From NCBI RefSeq assembly GCF_014203535.1, contig NZ_JACHJI010000014.1, positions 124,001 through 188,000 of the forward strand: a stretch of DNA of 64,000 nucleotides. The letters are read 5' to 3'. A program made the position numbers and the translations under genes. The stretch is from Streptomyces griseomycini. GTDB lineage: Bacteria; Actinomycetota; Actinomycetes; Streptomycetales; Streptomycetaceae. Under the pieces are notes generated by a model. It was given only the letters and a program-made list of their open reading frames with translations. It ran no database searches and was not told where the DNA came from. Within the stretch, counting starts at the first letter, position 1. Every line of letters starts with the position of its first letter. Positions 26,773-35,507 of this stretch are shown here, piece after piece.

Positions 26773-28293
26773 TCACCCGCGCCCGCGACCTGCCATCAGC
26801 GCGACGTACACGACCAGCGACGCCGCCAGCCCGACCGCCCAGCCGTAGTCGGCGAGGGGCTCGAGGAAGGGGATCAGCCCGTCCTCGGGGAAGGGTCCCT
26901 TGCCCGGGGCCGAGTGCGAGCCGCCCACCGCGAGCACCCCGCCGACCAGGAAGGCGACGACGGCGCGCAGGTTCCAGCCGGACGTGTACCAGTAGCGTCC
27001 GCCCGGTGTGTACAGGGCGGGCAGGTCCAGGGCGGTGCGGCGCACGAGCCAGTAGTCGGCGATGAGGATCCCGGCGACGGTGCCCAGCAGCCCGCCGACC
27101 AGGCCGAGCCAGGTGAAGATGTACAGCTCGGGTGTCTCGGTGAGCTTCCACGGCATGATCAGCACGCCGACGACGCCGGTGATCAGCGCGCCGGTGCGGA
27201 AGCTGATGAGGCGCGGCGCCAGGTTCGCCAGGTCGTACGCCGGTGAGACCACGTTCGCCGCGATGTTCACCGAGATGGTGGCGACGAGCACCGTCACCAG
27301 GGCGAAGAGCAGCCCGAAGACGTTGTCGGTCTCGGCGGCCAGCGCCACGGGGTCCCAGATCGGGGCCCCGTGGACCGCCTGCGAGCCGGAGGTGACGAAC
27401 ACCGACAGCAGCGCGAACAGCGTCATGGTGGTGGGCAGCCCGAGCGTCTGCCCCCAGACCTGGGCGCGCTGTCCCGCGCCGAAGCGGGTGAAGTCGGGGA
27501 TGTTCAGGCTCAGGGTCGACCAGAAGGCGATCATGCCCATGAGGGACGGGAAGAACACCGGCCAGAAGTCGGCGCCCCAGCCGAGCCGCGACGGCTGGTC
27601 GAGCAGCGGCCCGAGGCCGCCGGCCTTGTTCGCGATCCAGACCAGCAGCACCAGCGCGCCCACGATGACGAACGGCGCGGCCCAGTTCTCGAACCGGCGC
27701 AGTGCCTCCATCCCCCGGTGGATGATGGCCAGTTCCAGCGCCCAGAACAGGACGAAACACACCCAGAGCGTCCACGGCTGGCCGCCGACCTCCGACGCCC
27801 CGGCCCAGCCGCCGAACACCTTGTCGAGCAGGACGAAGATCCCCTGACCGCCGATCCAGGTCTGGATGCCGAACCAGGCGCACGCCACCCCGGCCCGGAT
27901 CATCGCCGGCAGGTTGGCGCCGCGCAGCCCGAAGGAGGCCCGGGCCAGCACCGGGAACGGAATGCCGTACTTGGGGCCGGCGTGACCGGTCAGCAGCATC
28001 GGCGCGAGCACGATGACGTTGGCGAGCGCGATGGTGAACACGGCCTGCTTCCAGTCCATGCCCAGCGCGACGAGACCGGAGGCGAGGAGCCAGGAGGGGA
28101 TGTTGTGCGCCATCCCCACCCACAGGGCCGCGAAGTTGTACGTCGTCCAGCGGCGGCGGGCCAGCGGCACGGGCAGCAGGTCGTCGTTGACGAAGCGGTC
28201 GTCGGTGAGGGTGACGCCCGGCGGGAGCTCGACGCGTCCCGCCGGGTCGGGTACGGGTCGGTCGGAGGGCGTCGGCGGGACGGTCGCGGTCAT
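26773..28293 (-). CDS. NCS1-family nucleobase/hydantoin permease
   Basis: This 506-residue membrane protein has about 12 hydrophobic helices and NCS1 features: DLLPVPLARRRWTTYNFAALWVGMAHN near the N-terminus, PFPVLARASFGLRGANLPA, VACAWFGIQTWIGGQ, and NIPDFTRFGAGQRAQVWGQ. NCS1 carriers import uracil, allantoin, cytosine or hydantoins with Na+ or H+. It ends the minus-strand cluster containing dihydropyrimidinase and ureidopropionases, so uracil/dihydrouracil or a hydantoin is the likely cargo. The start at ATG 28293 lies 27 bases after the LLM oxidoreductase stop, indicating one transcript. Confidence 0.92.
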   Translation of the reverse strand: MTATVPPTPSDRPVPDPAGRVELPPGVTLTDDRFVNDDLLPVPLARRRWTTYNFAALWVGMAHNIPSWLLASGLVALGMDWKQAVFTIALANVIVLAPMLLTGHAGPKYGIPFPVLARASFGLRGANLPAMIRAGVACAWFGIQTWIGGQGIFVLLDKVFGGWAGASEVGGQPWTLWVCFVLFWALELAIIHRGMEALRRFENWAAPFVIVGALVLLVWIANKAGGLGPLLDQPSRLGWGADFWPVFFPSLMGMIAFWSTLSLNIPDFTRFGAGQRAQVWGQTLGLPTTMTLFALLSVFVTSGSQAVHGAPIWDPVALAAETDNVFGLLFALVTVLVATISVNIAANVVSPAYDLANLAPRLISFRTGALITGVVGVLIMPWKLTETPELYIFTWLGLVGGLLGTVAGILIADYWLVRRTALDLPALYTPGGRYWYTSGWNLRAVVAFLVGGVLAVGGSHSAPGKGPFPEDGLIPFLEPLADYGWAVGLAASLVVYVALMAGRGRG

Positions 28294-28320
28294 GGGCGTG
28301 CCCTTCGGCGGAGGGACCGT

Positions 28321-29322
28321 TCAGTGGTCGAGTGCCGGGATGATCTCCGCGCCGTACGCGTCGATCGTCGTCTCCTGCGCGTCGTGCATGTCGTACACGG
28401 CGAACTGGTCCACACCCAGTTCGCGCAGCGCCTGCAGCTTCTCGATGTGCGCCCCGGCCGGGCCGAGCAGGCAGAACCGGTCGACGATCTCGTCGGGGAC
28501 GAAGTCCGTGGACGGGTTGCCGGCCCGCCCGTGGTGGCTGTAGTCGTAGCCGTGCCGCTCCTTGATGTACGACGTCAGCGCCTCGGGGACCAGGTCCGAG
28601 TGCTCGCCGTAGCGGGCGACCAGGTCGGCGACGTGGTTGCCGACCATGCCGCCGAACCAGCGGCACTGCTCACGGGCGTGCGCCAGGTCGTCACCGACGT
28701 ACGCCGGGGCGGCGACGCAGACGGTGACGGAGGCGGGGTCGCGCCCCGCCTCCACGGCCGCGGCGCGCACGGCCTTGACCATCCACTCGGTCAGGTACGG
28801 GTCGGCGAGCTGGAGGATGAAGCCGTCGGCCTTCCGTCCGGCGAGGGCGAGCGCCTTCGGCCCGTACGCCGCCATCCAGACGGGCAGCTTCCCGTCCCGC
28901 ACCCACGGGATCCGCAGCGGCTGCCCGCCGACCTCGGTCTCGCGTCCCTCGGCGAGGTCGCGGATCACGTCGATCGCCTCGCCCAGGCGGGCCAGGGTGT
29001 TGGGTCTGCGTCCGGCGACGCGCATCGCGGAGTCGCCGCGGCCGATGCCGCAGACGGTGCGGTTGCCGAACATGTCGTTGAGGGTGGCGAAGGTGGAGGC
29101 GGTGACCTCCCAGGCGCGGGTGCCGGGGTTGGTGACCATCGGGCCGACCTTCAGCTTCGTGGTGCGGGCCAGGATCTGGCTGTAGATCACGAAGGGTTCC
29201 TGCCACAGCACGGTGGAGTCGAAGGTCCAGCCGTGGGTGAAGCCGTTGCGTTCGGCGCGCTTCATCAGGCTGACGACCCGCGAGGCCGGCGGGTCGGTCT
29301 GCAGGACGAGTCCGAAGTCCAT
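28321..29322 (-). CDS. LLM-class F420/FMN-dependent oxidoreductase of the hydantoin/pyrimidine cluster
   Basis: The 333-residue TIM-barrel protein starts MDFGLVLQTDPPASRVV at ATG 29322 and has LKVGPMVTNPGTR, GRGDSAMRVAGRRP and WMAAYGPKALALAGRKADGF, typical of luciferase-like F420-dependent oxidoreductases. I recall this particular type (TIGR03842-like) as a companion of dihydropyrimidinase genes. It lies 11 bases downstream of hydA. Since no dihydropyrimidine dehydrogenase (PreA/PreT) gene is in the cluster, it may carry out a redox or oxygenation step on the pyrimidine or hydantoin ring. That role is inference; the cofactor is also assigned by family resemblance only. Confidence 0.85.
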   Translation of the reverse strand: MDFGLVLQTDPPASRVVSLMKRAERNGFTHGWTFDSTVLWQEPFVIYSQILARTTKLKVGPMVTNPGTRAWEVTASTFATLNDMFGNRTVCGIGRGDSAMRVAGRRPNTLARLGEAIDVIRDLAEGRETEVGGQPLRIPWVRDGKLPVWMAAYGPKALALAGRKADGFILQLADPYLTEWMVKAVRAAAVEAGRDPASVTVCVAAPAYVGDDLAHAREQCRWFGGMVGNHVADLVARYGEHSDLVPEALTSYIKERHGYDYSHHGRAGNPSTDFVPDEIVDRFCLLGPAGAHIEKLQALRELGVDQFAVYDMHDAQETTIDAYGAEIIPALDH

Positions 29323-29333
29323 GGGCGGCGCTC

Positions 29334-30737
29334 CTAGGTGAGGTACTGGCAGGTGGACCGCGGGGTGTAGGCGCCGTGACCGGCGCGCCCGGTGTACTCC
29401 CGCTCGGTGATGACGGGGACTCCGCGCGAGAGGACGGTCTCGACGCGGCCGGTGACCCGCTTGCCCTCGTAGGCCGAGTAGTCGACGTTCATGTGGTGGG
29501 TCTCGGCGGACATGACCTGCTCGGCGTGCGGGTCGTAGATCACGACGTCGGCGTCGGCACCCGGCGCGATCGTCCCCTTCTTGGGGTAGAGACCGAACAT
29601 CCGGGCCGGGGTGGCGCAGGCGATCTCGATCCAGCGGCGGCGGGAGATGTGCCCGTCGAGCACGGCCTGGTGCAGCAGGTCCATGCGGTTCTCCACGCCC
29701 GGCAGACCGTTGGGGATCTTGGAGAAGTCGCCCCGGCCCAGCTCCTTCTGGCCGGTGAAGCAGAAGGGGCAGTGGTCGGTGGAGACCACCTGGAGGTCGT
29801 TGGTGCGCAGGCCCTTCCACAGGTGCGCCTGGTGTTCGCGCGGCCTCAGCGGCGTGCTGCACACGTACTTGGCGCCCTCGAAGTCCGGCTCGGCGAGGTT
29901 GTCGGTGGACAGGAACAGGTACTGCGGGCAGGTCTCGCCGAAGACCGGGAGCCCCTCGTCGCGGGCCCGGGCCAGCTCGGCGACGGCCTCCGTGGCGGAG
30001 ACGTGCACGACGTACAGCGGGGCGCCGGCGACCTGGGCGAGCCGGATGGCGCGGTGGGTGGCCTCGGCCTCCAGCAGGGTCTTGCGGACCTCGCCGTGAT
30101 GGCGCGGGTCGGTCTCCCCCCGGGCGAGGGCCTGCTCCACGAGCACGTCGATCGCGATGCCGTTCTCGGCGTGCATCATGATCAGCCCGCCGTTCTCGGC
30201 GGAGCGCTGCATGGCGCGCAGGATCTGGCCGTCGTCGGAGTAGAAGACGCCCGGGTAGGCCATGAACTGCTTGAAGGAGGTGACGCCCTCCTCGACCAGC
30301 AGGTCCATCTCCTTCAGCGTCTCCTCGTTCACATCGGAGACGATCATGTGGAAGCCGTAGTCGATCGCGCAGTTGCCCTCGGCCTTGGCGTGCCAGGCGT
30401 CCAGGCCGGCGCGCAGCGACCGGCCCACGCTCTGCACGGCGAAGTCGACGACGGTGGTGGTGCCGCCCCAGGCGGCGGCCCGGGTGCCCGTCTCGAAGGT
30501 GTCGGAGGCGAAGGTGCCGCCGAACGGCAGCTCCATGTGGGTGTGGGCGTCGACCCCGCCCGGAATGACGTACTTCCCGGTGGCGTCGATGGTCCGCCCG
30601 GCGGTGAAGGCCTCGGCGGCGGGGGTGCCGGAGGCGGCGAGGGCGGCGATGCGGCCGTCCTCGATCAGGACGTCGGCGTGCATCTCGTCGGCGGCGGTGA
30701 CGACGAGGCCACCCCGGATGACGGTACGGCTGCTCAT
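29334..30737 (-). CDS. hydA: Dihydropyrimidinase (D-hydantoinase)
   Basis: The 467-residue amidohydrolase has the metal-binding GGVDAHTHMELPFGG motif, the carboxylated-lysine region EEGVTSFKQFMAYPG, MMHAENG, YVVHVSATEAV, and the late STDHCPF aspartate motif, all as in bacterial dihydropyrimidinases. It opens the ring of dihydrouracil, dihydrothymine or 5-substituted hydantoins to the N-carbamoyl amino acid. It starts at ATG 30737 after a strong GAGGAGAGGGAG. It lies 31 bases downstream of one ureidopropionase gene and upstream of the LLM oxidoreductase and permease, so ring opening and decarbamoylation are encoded together. Confidence 0.95.
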   Translation of the reverse strand: MSSRTVIRGGLVVTAADEMHADVLIEDGRIAALAASGTPAAEAFTAGRTIDATGKYVIPGGVDAHTHMELPFGGTFASDTFETGTRAAAWGGTTTVVDFAVQSVGRSLRAGLDAWHAKAEGNCAIDYGFHMIVSDVNEETLKEMDLLVEEGVTSFKQFMAYPGVFYSDDGQILRAMQRSAENGGLIMMHAENGIAIDVLVEQALARGETDPRHHGEVRKTLLEAEATHRAIRLAQVAGAPLYVVHVSATEAVAELARARDEGLPVFGETCPQYLFLSTDNLAEPDFEGAKYVCSTPLRPREHQAHLWKGLRTNDLQVVSTDHCPFCFTGQKELGRGDFSKIPNGLPGVENRMDLLHQAVLDGHISRRRWIEIACATPARMFGLYPKKGTIAPGADADVVIYDPHAEQVMSAETHHMNVDYSAYEGKRVTGRVETVLSRGVPVITEREYTGRAGHGAYTPRSTCQYLT

Positions 30738-30768
30738 GGTGCTCCCTCTCCTCGCGTGCTCGGTGCGG

Positions 30769-31611
30769 TCAGGGCGCGGTCAGCGGCCCGTAGGCGCCCG
30801 GTGCGCGGTCGCGGTAGAACTGCCAGCGGTCGCGGACCTCGCGCAGCTTCGCCGTGTCCAGGTCCCGCACGACCAGTTCGGTCTCCTTGTCGCTCGCCGG
30901 CTCGCCGACGAACCGGGCCTCCGGGTCGACGAAGTAGCTCGTGCCGTAGAAGTCGTTGTCGCCGTACTCCTCCACGCCGACCCGGTTGATCGCGCCGACG
31001 AAGTACTCGTTGGCGACGGCCGCCGCCGGCTGCTCCAGCTGCCACAGGTAGCCGGAGAGTCCTCGCGAGGTGGCCGACGGGTTGAAGACGATCTCGGCGC
31101 CCGCGAGGCCGAGCGCCCGCCAGCCCTCCGGGAAGTGCCGGTCGTAGCAGATGTAGACGCCGATCCGGCCGGCCCTGGTGTCGAAGACGGGCCAGCCGCT
31201 GTTGCCGGGCCGGAAGTAGAACTTCTCCCAGAAGCCCTTCACCTGGGGGATGTGCGTCTTGCGGTACTTGCCGAGGTAGGAGCCGTCCGCGTCGATCACG
31301 GCGGCCGTGTTGTAGAGGACCCCGGGCTGCTCCTCCTCGTACATCGGCAGCACCAGGACGATGCCCAGCTCCCTGGCGAGGGCCTGGAAGCGCTTGACGA
31401 CCGGGCCGTCCGGGACGCGTTCGGCGTACGCGTAGAACGCCGGGTCCTGCACCTGGCAGAAGTACGGCCCGTAGAACAGCTCCTGGAAGCAGAGCACGTG
31501 AGCGCCCTGGGCGGCGGCGTCGCGGGCGGCCTGCTCGTGGACCTGGATCATCGACTCCTTGTCGCCGGTCCAGGCGGTCTGGAAGACGGCGGCACGGATC
31601 ACTGGGCTCAT
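30769..31611 (-). CDS. Carbon-nitrogen hydrolase, beta-ureidopropionase/N-carbamoyl amidohydrolase (copy 1)
   Basis: The 280-residue nitrilase-superfamily protein has the full Glu-Lys-Cys set: FQELFYGPYFCQ (Glu), GKYRKTHIPQVKGFWEKFYF (Lys) and VYICYDRHFPEGWR (Cys). The long PGNSGWPVFDT and YGTSYFVDP blocks are those of beta-ureidopropionases, which split N-carbamoyl-beta-alanine to beta-alanine, CO2 and ammonia. It precedes hydA by 31 bases. A close paralogue of the same length is encoded at 34637-35479. Three GTGTCAC heptamers lie in the gap upstream, so this gene likely begins a transcript separate from the PucR gene. Confidence 0.92.
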   Translation of the reverse strand: MSPVIRAAVFQTAWTGDKESMIQVHEQAARDAAAQGAHVLCFQELFYGPYFCQVQDPAFYAYAERVPDGPVVKRFQALARELGIVLVLPMYEEEQPGVLYNTAAVIDADGSYLGKYRKTHIPQVKGFWEKFYFRPGNSGWPVFDTRAGRIGVYICYDRHFPEGWRALGLAGAEIVFNPSATSRGLSGYLWQLEQPAAAVANEYFVGAINRVGVEEYGDNDFYGTSYFVDPEARFVGEPASDKETELVVRDLDTAKLREVRDRWQFYRDRAPGAYGPLTAP

Positions 31612-31677
31612 CGGGACCTCCGGTCGCTCGGTGTGCGCAGAGCGTAGGGAGCGGACGAGCCCTCTTTGAGGTGCACC

Positions 31678-31716
31678 GTGTCACGTCTGCGGGGGCGTGA
31701 CGTGTCACCGTGTCAC
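31678..31716. promoter_or_regulatory. Three GTGTCAC heptamers before the ureidopropionase-hydA operon
   Basis: GTGTCAC occurs at 31678-31684, 31702-31708 and 31710-31716. CACGTC (31682-31687) and GACGTG (31699-31704) also form an inverted repeat. The array is 67-105 bases upstream of the start at 31611 and just after the PucR gene, so PucR is the natural candidate to bind it; no binding evidence is available. Confidence 0.5.
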
Positions 31717-31766
31717 CCTTCGGTGCGCCCATTCTTCACCGCCGTTGTCGCACGTGGCTTCGGATG

Positions 31767-33326
31767 TCACTGCTGTTGCGCGTCGTGCGCGAGGAGCGCT
31801 ATGTGCACCGAGGCGGCCTGCTCGAAGTCGTCGAGGTCCACCCCGAGGCGGGCCTGTATCGCCTCCAGGCGCCGGTACAGCGCGGGCCGGGAGACGTGGT
31901 GCAGCTGCGCGGTGCGGGACTTGTTGCGGCCGGTGGCGAGGTAGGTGCGCAGCACGGACAGCAGGTCCTCGTCGGGCTCGCACAGCAGCCCGTCCAGCTC
32001 CCGTTCCGCGAAGGACTGCACCTGGGGGTCGTCCCGCAGCAGCCGGATCAGCCCGCGCAGGTGGACGTCCCCGAGGCGGACCACGGCCGGCAGGTCCAGC
32101 GCGGCGGCGGAGCCGGCGACGGCGTCCACCACGTGCCGGGCCTCGCGCAGTCCGGCGGGCACGTCGTCGAAGGCGGTGCGCTCGTCGGCCGCCGCCACCA
32201 CGACCGGGGCCGCCCCCGGCCCGGAGCGCAGCCGGGCCGCGAAGTGCGCGGTGAGTGCCTCGGCGTCCTGGTCCCGGGCGAGGCTGAGCAGCACGGTGGT
32301 CACCCCGCCGGCCAGCTCGGCGACGACCCCGGAGAGCCCCAGCAGGCGCAGGACCCGGTCGAGCCGGTGCGCCTCCCGGCCGTGTACGGCGAGGGGCACG
32401 AAGGTGCGCCGGTTGACCGGCAGCCCGGCCGCGCGGGCCCGGGGCAGCAGCTGCCGGGCCGGTACGACCCCGCTGACCAGGTCGGTCAGCAGGCTCTGCG
32501 CGGACTGCTCCTCCCAGGAACGGGCGGCGCCGCCGAGCATGCGGTGCAGGACGAGGGCCTCGGCGGCGCGGTCGGCGAGCAGCCGTCCGGTGGCCCTGTC
32601 GCCGCGGTAGCCGCACAGCACGATCCGGCCCCACCGCTCGCCGCGTCCGCCCAGTTCGGCGCGGATCCAGCCGTCCCCCTCACCGCCGCCGGCCTGGCGG
32701 GCGACGCGCTCCCAGTCGCGCAGCACGTCGTCCACGGCCGGCCGCTCCCCCGCCGTGCCGAGGACCCGGTGGGCGAGGTTGGTGACGACGACGGGACAGC
32801 CGCTGTGCCGGGCGACCTCGTCGAGCAGGCGCTGCAGCGGGGCGCCCGCGGTGATCAGTGCGGTGAGTTCGCCGCGCACGGCCTCGGAGAGGCTGACGGC
32901 GGCGAACTTCCGCCGCACCAGCCGGGACTGGACCTCCTCGGTCAGCTGGGCGAACGGGAACGGCCGGTGGAGCACCACCAGGGGCAGTCCGCAGCGCTCG
33001 GCCACGCGCCGCATCACGTCCGGCGGGGACGGGAAGGCGCGGCCCAGCCCGAGGACCAGGGCGGCGGCCTCCGCGCGGTGCAGGGAGCGGACGTACTCGG
33101 CCTGCTTGTCCTCGTCGCCGGCGAGCAGCACCCCGGTGGTCAGCACCATCTCGCCGCCGCTGAGCATCACCCCGACGTCGGCCGCCTCCGCGACGTGCAC
33201 CCAGCGCACCGGCCGGTCCAGCCGGCGCGCGCCGGCCACCACCTCGGGCTCCCCGGCGAGCACCCGCTCCAGCGCGAGGACCTGCCGGACCGACAGCGCC
33301 GGCGCCGATGGCTCCCAGGTGGTCAT
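31767..33326 (-). CDS. PucR-family transcriptional regulator
   Basis: This 519-residue regulator has an N-terminal PucR domain (LSVRQVLALERVLAGEPEVV, RWVHVAEAADVGVMLSGGEM), a middle GGDEF-like region, and the C-terminal HTH_30 helix-turn-helix: LLSVLRTYLATGRNKSRTAQ followed by VSRPALYRRLEAIQARLG. PucR in Bacillus controls purine and allantoin catabolism; relatives commonly control pyrimidine or amino acid breakdown. It lies inside the pyrimidine/hydantoin cluster, 27 bases after the aminotransferase gene, so it is probably the local activator. Confidence 0.93.
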   Translation of the reverse strand: MTTWEPSAPALSVRQVLALERVLAGEPEVVAGARRLDRPVRWVHVAEAADVGVMLSGGEMVLTTGVLLAGDEDKQAEYVRSLHRAEAAALVLGLGRAFPSPPDVMRRVAERCGLPLVVLHRPFPFAQLTEEVQSRLVRRKFAAVSLSEAVRGELTALITAGAPLQRLLDEVARHSGCPVVVTNLAHRVLGTAGERPAVDDVLRDWERVARQAGGGEGDGWIRAELGGRGERWGRIVLCGYRGDRATGRLLADRAAEALVLHRMLGGAARSWEEQSAQSLLTDLVSGVVPARQLLPRARAAGLPVNRRTFVPLAVHGREAHRLDRVLRLLGLSGVVAELAGGVTTVLLSLARDQDAEALTAHFAARLRSGPGAAPVVVAAADERTAFDDVPAGLREARHVVDAVAGSAAALDLPAVVRLGDVHLRGLIRLLRDDPQVQSFAERELDGLLCEPDEDLLSVLRTYLATGRNKSRTAQLHHVSRPALYRRLEAIQARLGVDLDDFEQAASVHIALLAHDAQQQ

Positions 33327-33353
33327 GGCGGGGTCCTTCTGGTCGGTGTGCTG

Positions 33354-34640
33354 CTACTGGACGCTCCTCAGAGCGCGCTCGAGGATCGCGGCGCCCTCCT
33401 CGGCCTCCGCGACGTTGAGGGTGAGCGGCGGGGCGATGCGCAGGGCGCTGGTGTCGTGTCCGCCGCCCTTGCCGATGAGCAGCCCGCCCGCGCGGGCCTC
33501 CTCGAGGACGGCGGACACGGCCGCGGGATCGGCCTCGTCGGTGCCGGGCTTCGTCAGTTCGACGCCGATCATCAGTCCGCGCCCGCGCACCTCCCGTACC
33601 GCCGGCACCTGGGCGGCGACGGCCCGCAGCCGTTCGATGAGCATGCCGCCGACCCGGCGGGCGTTGCCCTGGAGGTCGTGCTCCAGCAGGTAGGTGAGGT
33701 TGGCCAGGCCCGCCGCCATGGTGATCTGGGTGCCGCCGAACGTCGAGATGCTGTTGGCGTCCAGGCAGTTCATGATCTCGGCACGGGCGACGACGCCGCC
33801 GATGGACATGCCGTTGCCGATGCCCTTGGCGAAGGTCACGATGTCGGGCGGGCCGCTGCGGCCGTGCGCCTGCCAGCCCCAGAAGTGTTCGCCGGTGCGG
33901 CCCCAGCCGGTCTGCACCTCGTCGGCGATCCACAGGACGCCGCGCTCGTGCAGCACCTCGCGGAAGGCCGCGTACAGTCCGTCGGGCGGCGAGGTGAAGC
34001 CGCCGACGCCCTGGATCGGCTCGGCGATCAGCGCGGCGGGCGGGCGGGTGTGGCCGAGCAGGTCCTTCAGGTCGTCGACGCAGGCCGCGACGAAGTCGCG
34101 GTCGTCGAGGGCGGCGTACGGGCCGCGGGTGCGGACGCCGCCGTGGACGTACAGCGTCTGCAGCGGGGACAGGGAGGTCGGGGACCAGCCGCGGTTGCCG
34201 GTGATGCCGACGGCGCTGAAGGAGCGTCCGTGGTAGCTGTTGCGCATCGCCAGGATCGTGTTGCTGCGCCGGTAGGTGGTGGCGAGCAGCAGGGCGGTGT
34301 CGTTGGCCTCGGTGCCGGAGGTGGTGAAGAACACCCGGGCGTCCGGGATGCCGCTCAACTGGGCGATGCGCTCCGCGAGTTCCACCATCGGCCGGTTGAG
34401 GTAGAGGGTGGAGGAGTGCAGGATCCGCCCGGCCTGCTCGCTGACCGCCTTGGTCACCTCGGGCAGGGCGTGGGCGGTCATGGTGGTGAGGATGCCGCCG
34501 AAGAAGTCGAGGTAGCGGTTGCCCCGTGAGTCCCAGACGTGGCGGCCCTCGCCGTGGGTGATCTCGATGGGCTCCTCGTAGTAGAAGGCGAGCCAGTCCG
34601 GGAGCACGGAGCGGTGGCGGCCCAGGAGGTCGTCGGTCAC
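33354..34640 (-). CDS. Class III aminotransferase, probable beta-alanine (or beta-aminoisobutyrate) aminotransferase
   Basis: The 428-residue PLP enzyme shows FFTTSGTEANDTALLLA, YHGRSF, LIAEPIQGVGGF, WIADEVQTGWGRTG and the PLP lysine in FAKGIGNGMSIGG, typical of the AGXT2-like branch of class III aminotransferases. In the reductive pyrimidine route the product beta-alanine is transaminated to malonate semialdehyde, which fits the two flanking ureidopropionase genes. Start GTG 34640 overlaps the preceding stop by 4 bases (GTGA), so it is coupled to ureidopropionase copy 2. An alanine-glyoxylate specificity is an alternative. Confidence 0.9.
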   Translation of the reverse strand: MTDDLLGRHRSVLPDWLAFYYEEPIEITHGEGRHVWDSRGNRYLDFFGGILTTMTAHALPEVTKAVSEQAGRILHSSTLYLNRPMVELAERIAQLSGIPDARVFFTTSGTEANDTALLLATTYRRSNTILAMRNSYHGRSFSAVGITGNRGWSPTSLSPLQTLYVHGGVRTRGPYAALDDRDFVAACVDDLKDLLGHTRPPAALIAEPIQGVGGFTSPPDGLYAAFREVLHERGVLWIADEVQTGWGRTGEHFWGWQAHGRSGPPDIVTFAKGIGNGMSIGGVVARAEIMNCLDANSISTFGGTQITMAAGLANLTYLLEHDLQGNARRVGGMLIERLRAVAAQVPAVREVRGRGLMIGVELTKPGTDEADPAAVSAVLEEARAGGLLIGKGGGHDTSALRIAPPLTLNVAEAEEGAAILERALRSVQ

Positions 34641-35479
34641 GGCTGCACCAGCCCTTCGTAGGCGTCGGGGCGGCGGTCGCGGTAGAAGGCCCACGTCTGC
34701 CGCACTTCCTCGATGAGGTCGAAGTCCAGGTCGCGGACCACGAGTTCCTCCTTGGTGTCGCTGGCGACGTCGCCGACGAACTGTCCGCGCGGGTCGACGA
34801 AGTACGAGGTCCCGTAGAAGTCGTTGTCCCCGTACTCCTCCCTGCCCACGCGGTTGATCGCGGCGACGAAGTACTCGTTGGCGACGGCCGCCGCCGGCTG
34901 CTCCAGCCGCCACAGGTGGGACGACAGGCCGCGGTGCGTGGCGGACGGGTTGTACACCAGCTGGGCTCCGTTGATCCCGAGTTGCCGCCACCCTTCCGGG
35001 AAGTGGCGGTCGTAGCAGATGTAGACGCCGACCTTGCCGACGGCGGTGTCGAAGACCGGCCAGCCGAGGTTGCCGGGCCGGAAGTAGAACTTCTCCCAGA
35101 AGCCCTTGACCTGCGGGATGTGGTGCTTGCGGTACTTGCCGAGGACGGTGCCGTCGGCGTCGATCACGGCGGCGGTGTTGTAGTAGTAGCCCGACTGCTC
35201 GACCTCGAACACCGGCACGACGATCACCATGCCGGTCTCGCGGGCCAGCTCCCGCATCCGGCGGGTGGTCGGGCCGTCGGGCACGGGCTCGGCCCAGCGG
35301 TAGTGCTCGGCGTCCTGGACCTGGCAGAAGTAGGGAGAGTTGAAGACTTCCTGGAACCCGATGATCCGTGCGCCCCGCCGGGCCGCCTCGCGGGCGTGCT
35401 CCTCGTGCTTCGCCAGCATGGACTCGGTGTCGCCGGTCCAGGTGGCCTGGACCAGGGCGGCACGTACGACGTTGGGCAT
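34637..35479 (-). CDS. Carbon-nitrogen hydrolase, beta-ureidopropionase (copy 2)
   Basis: Like copy 1 this protein has 280 residues and the complete catalytic set (FQEVFNSPYFCQ, GKYRKHHIPQVKGFWEKFYF, VYICYDRHFPEGWR). I judge the two about two-thirds identical by eye, with differences spread over the whole length, so the duplication is old. It opens the minus-strand cluster and is coupled to the aminotransferase. Having one copy with an aminotransferase and another with hydA suggests division of labour, for example N-carbamoyl-beta-alanine against N-carbamoyl alpha-amino acids. A palindromic element sits about 30 bases upstream of the ATG. Confidence 0.92.
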   Translation of the reverse strand: MPNVVRAALVQATWTGDTESMLAKHEEHAREAARRGARIIGFQEVFNSPYFCQVQDAEHYRWAEPVPDGPTTRRMRELARETGMVIVVPVFEVEQSGYYYNTAAVIDADGTVLGKYRKHHIPQVKGFWEKFYFRPGNLGWPVFDTAVGKVGVYICYDRHFPEGWRQLGINGAQLVYNPSATHRGLSSHLWRLEQPAAAVANEYFVAAINRVGREEYGDNDFYGTSYFVDPRGQFVGDVASDTKEELVVRDLDFDLIEEVRQTWAFYRDRRPDAYEGLVQP

Positions 35480-35507
35480 GAGCTGCTCCTTCGACGCGAC
35501 GTCAGCG

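Noticed and set aside
31710..34529. Open frame of 939 codons on the plus strand
   Set aside because: Antisense to the PucR and aminotransferase genes, low-complexity Gly/Gln/Val-rich translation, no family motif.
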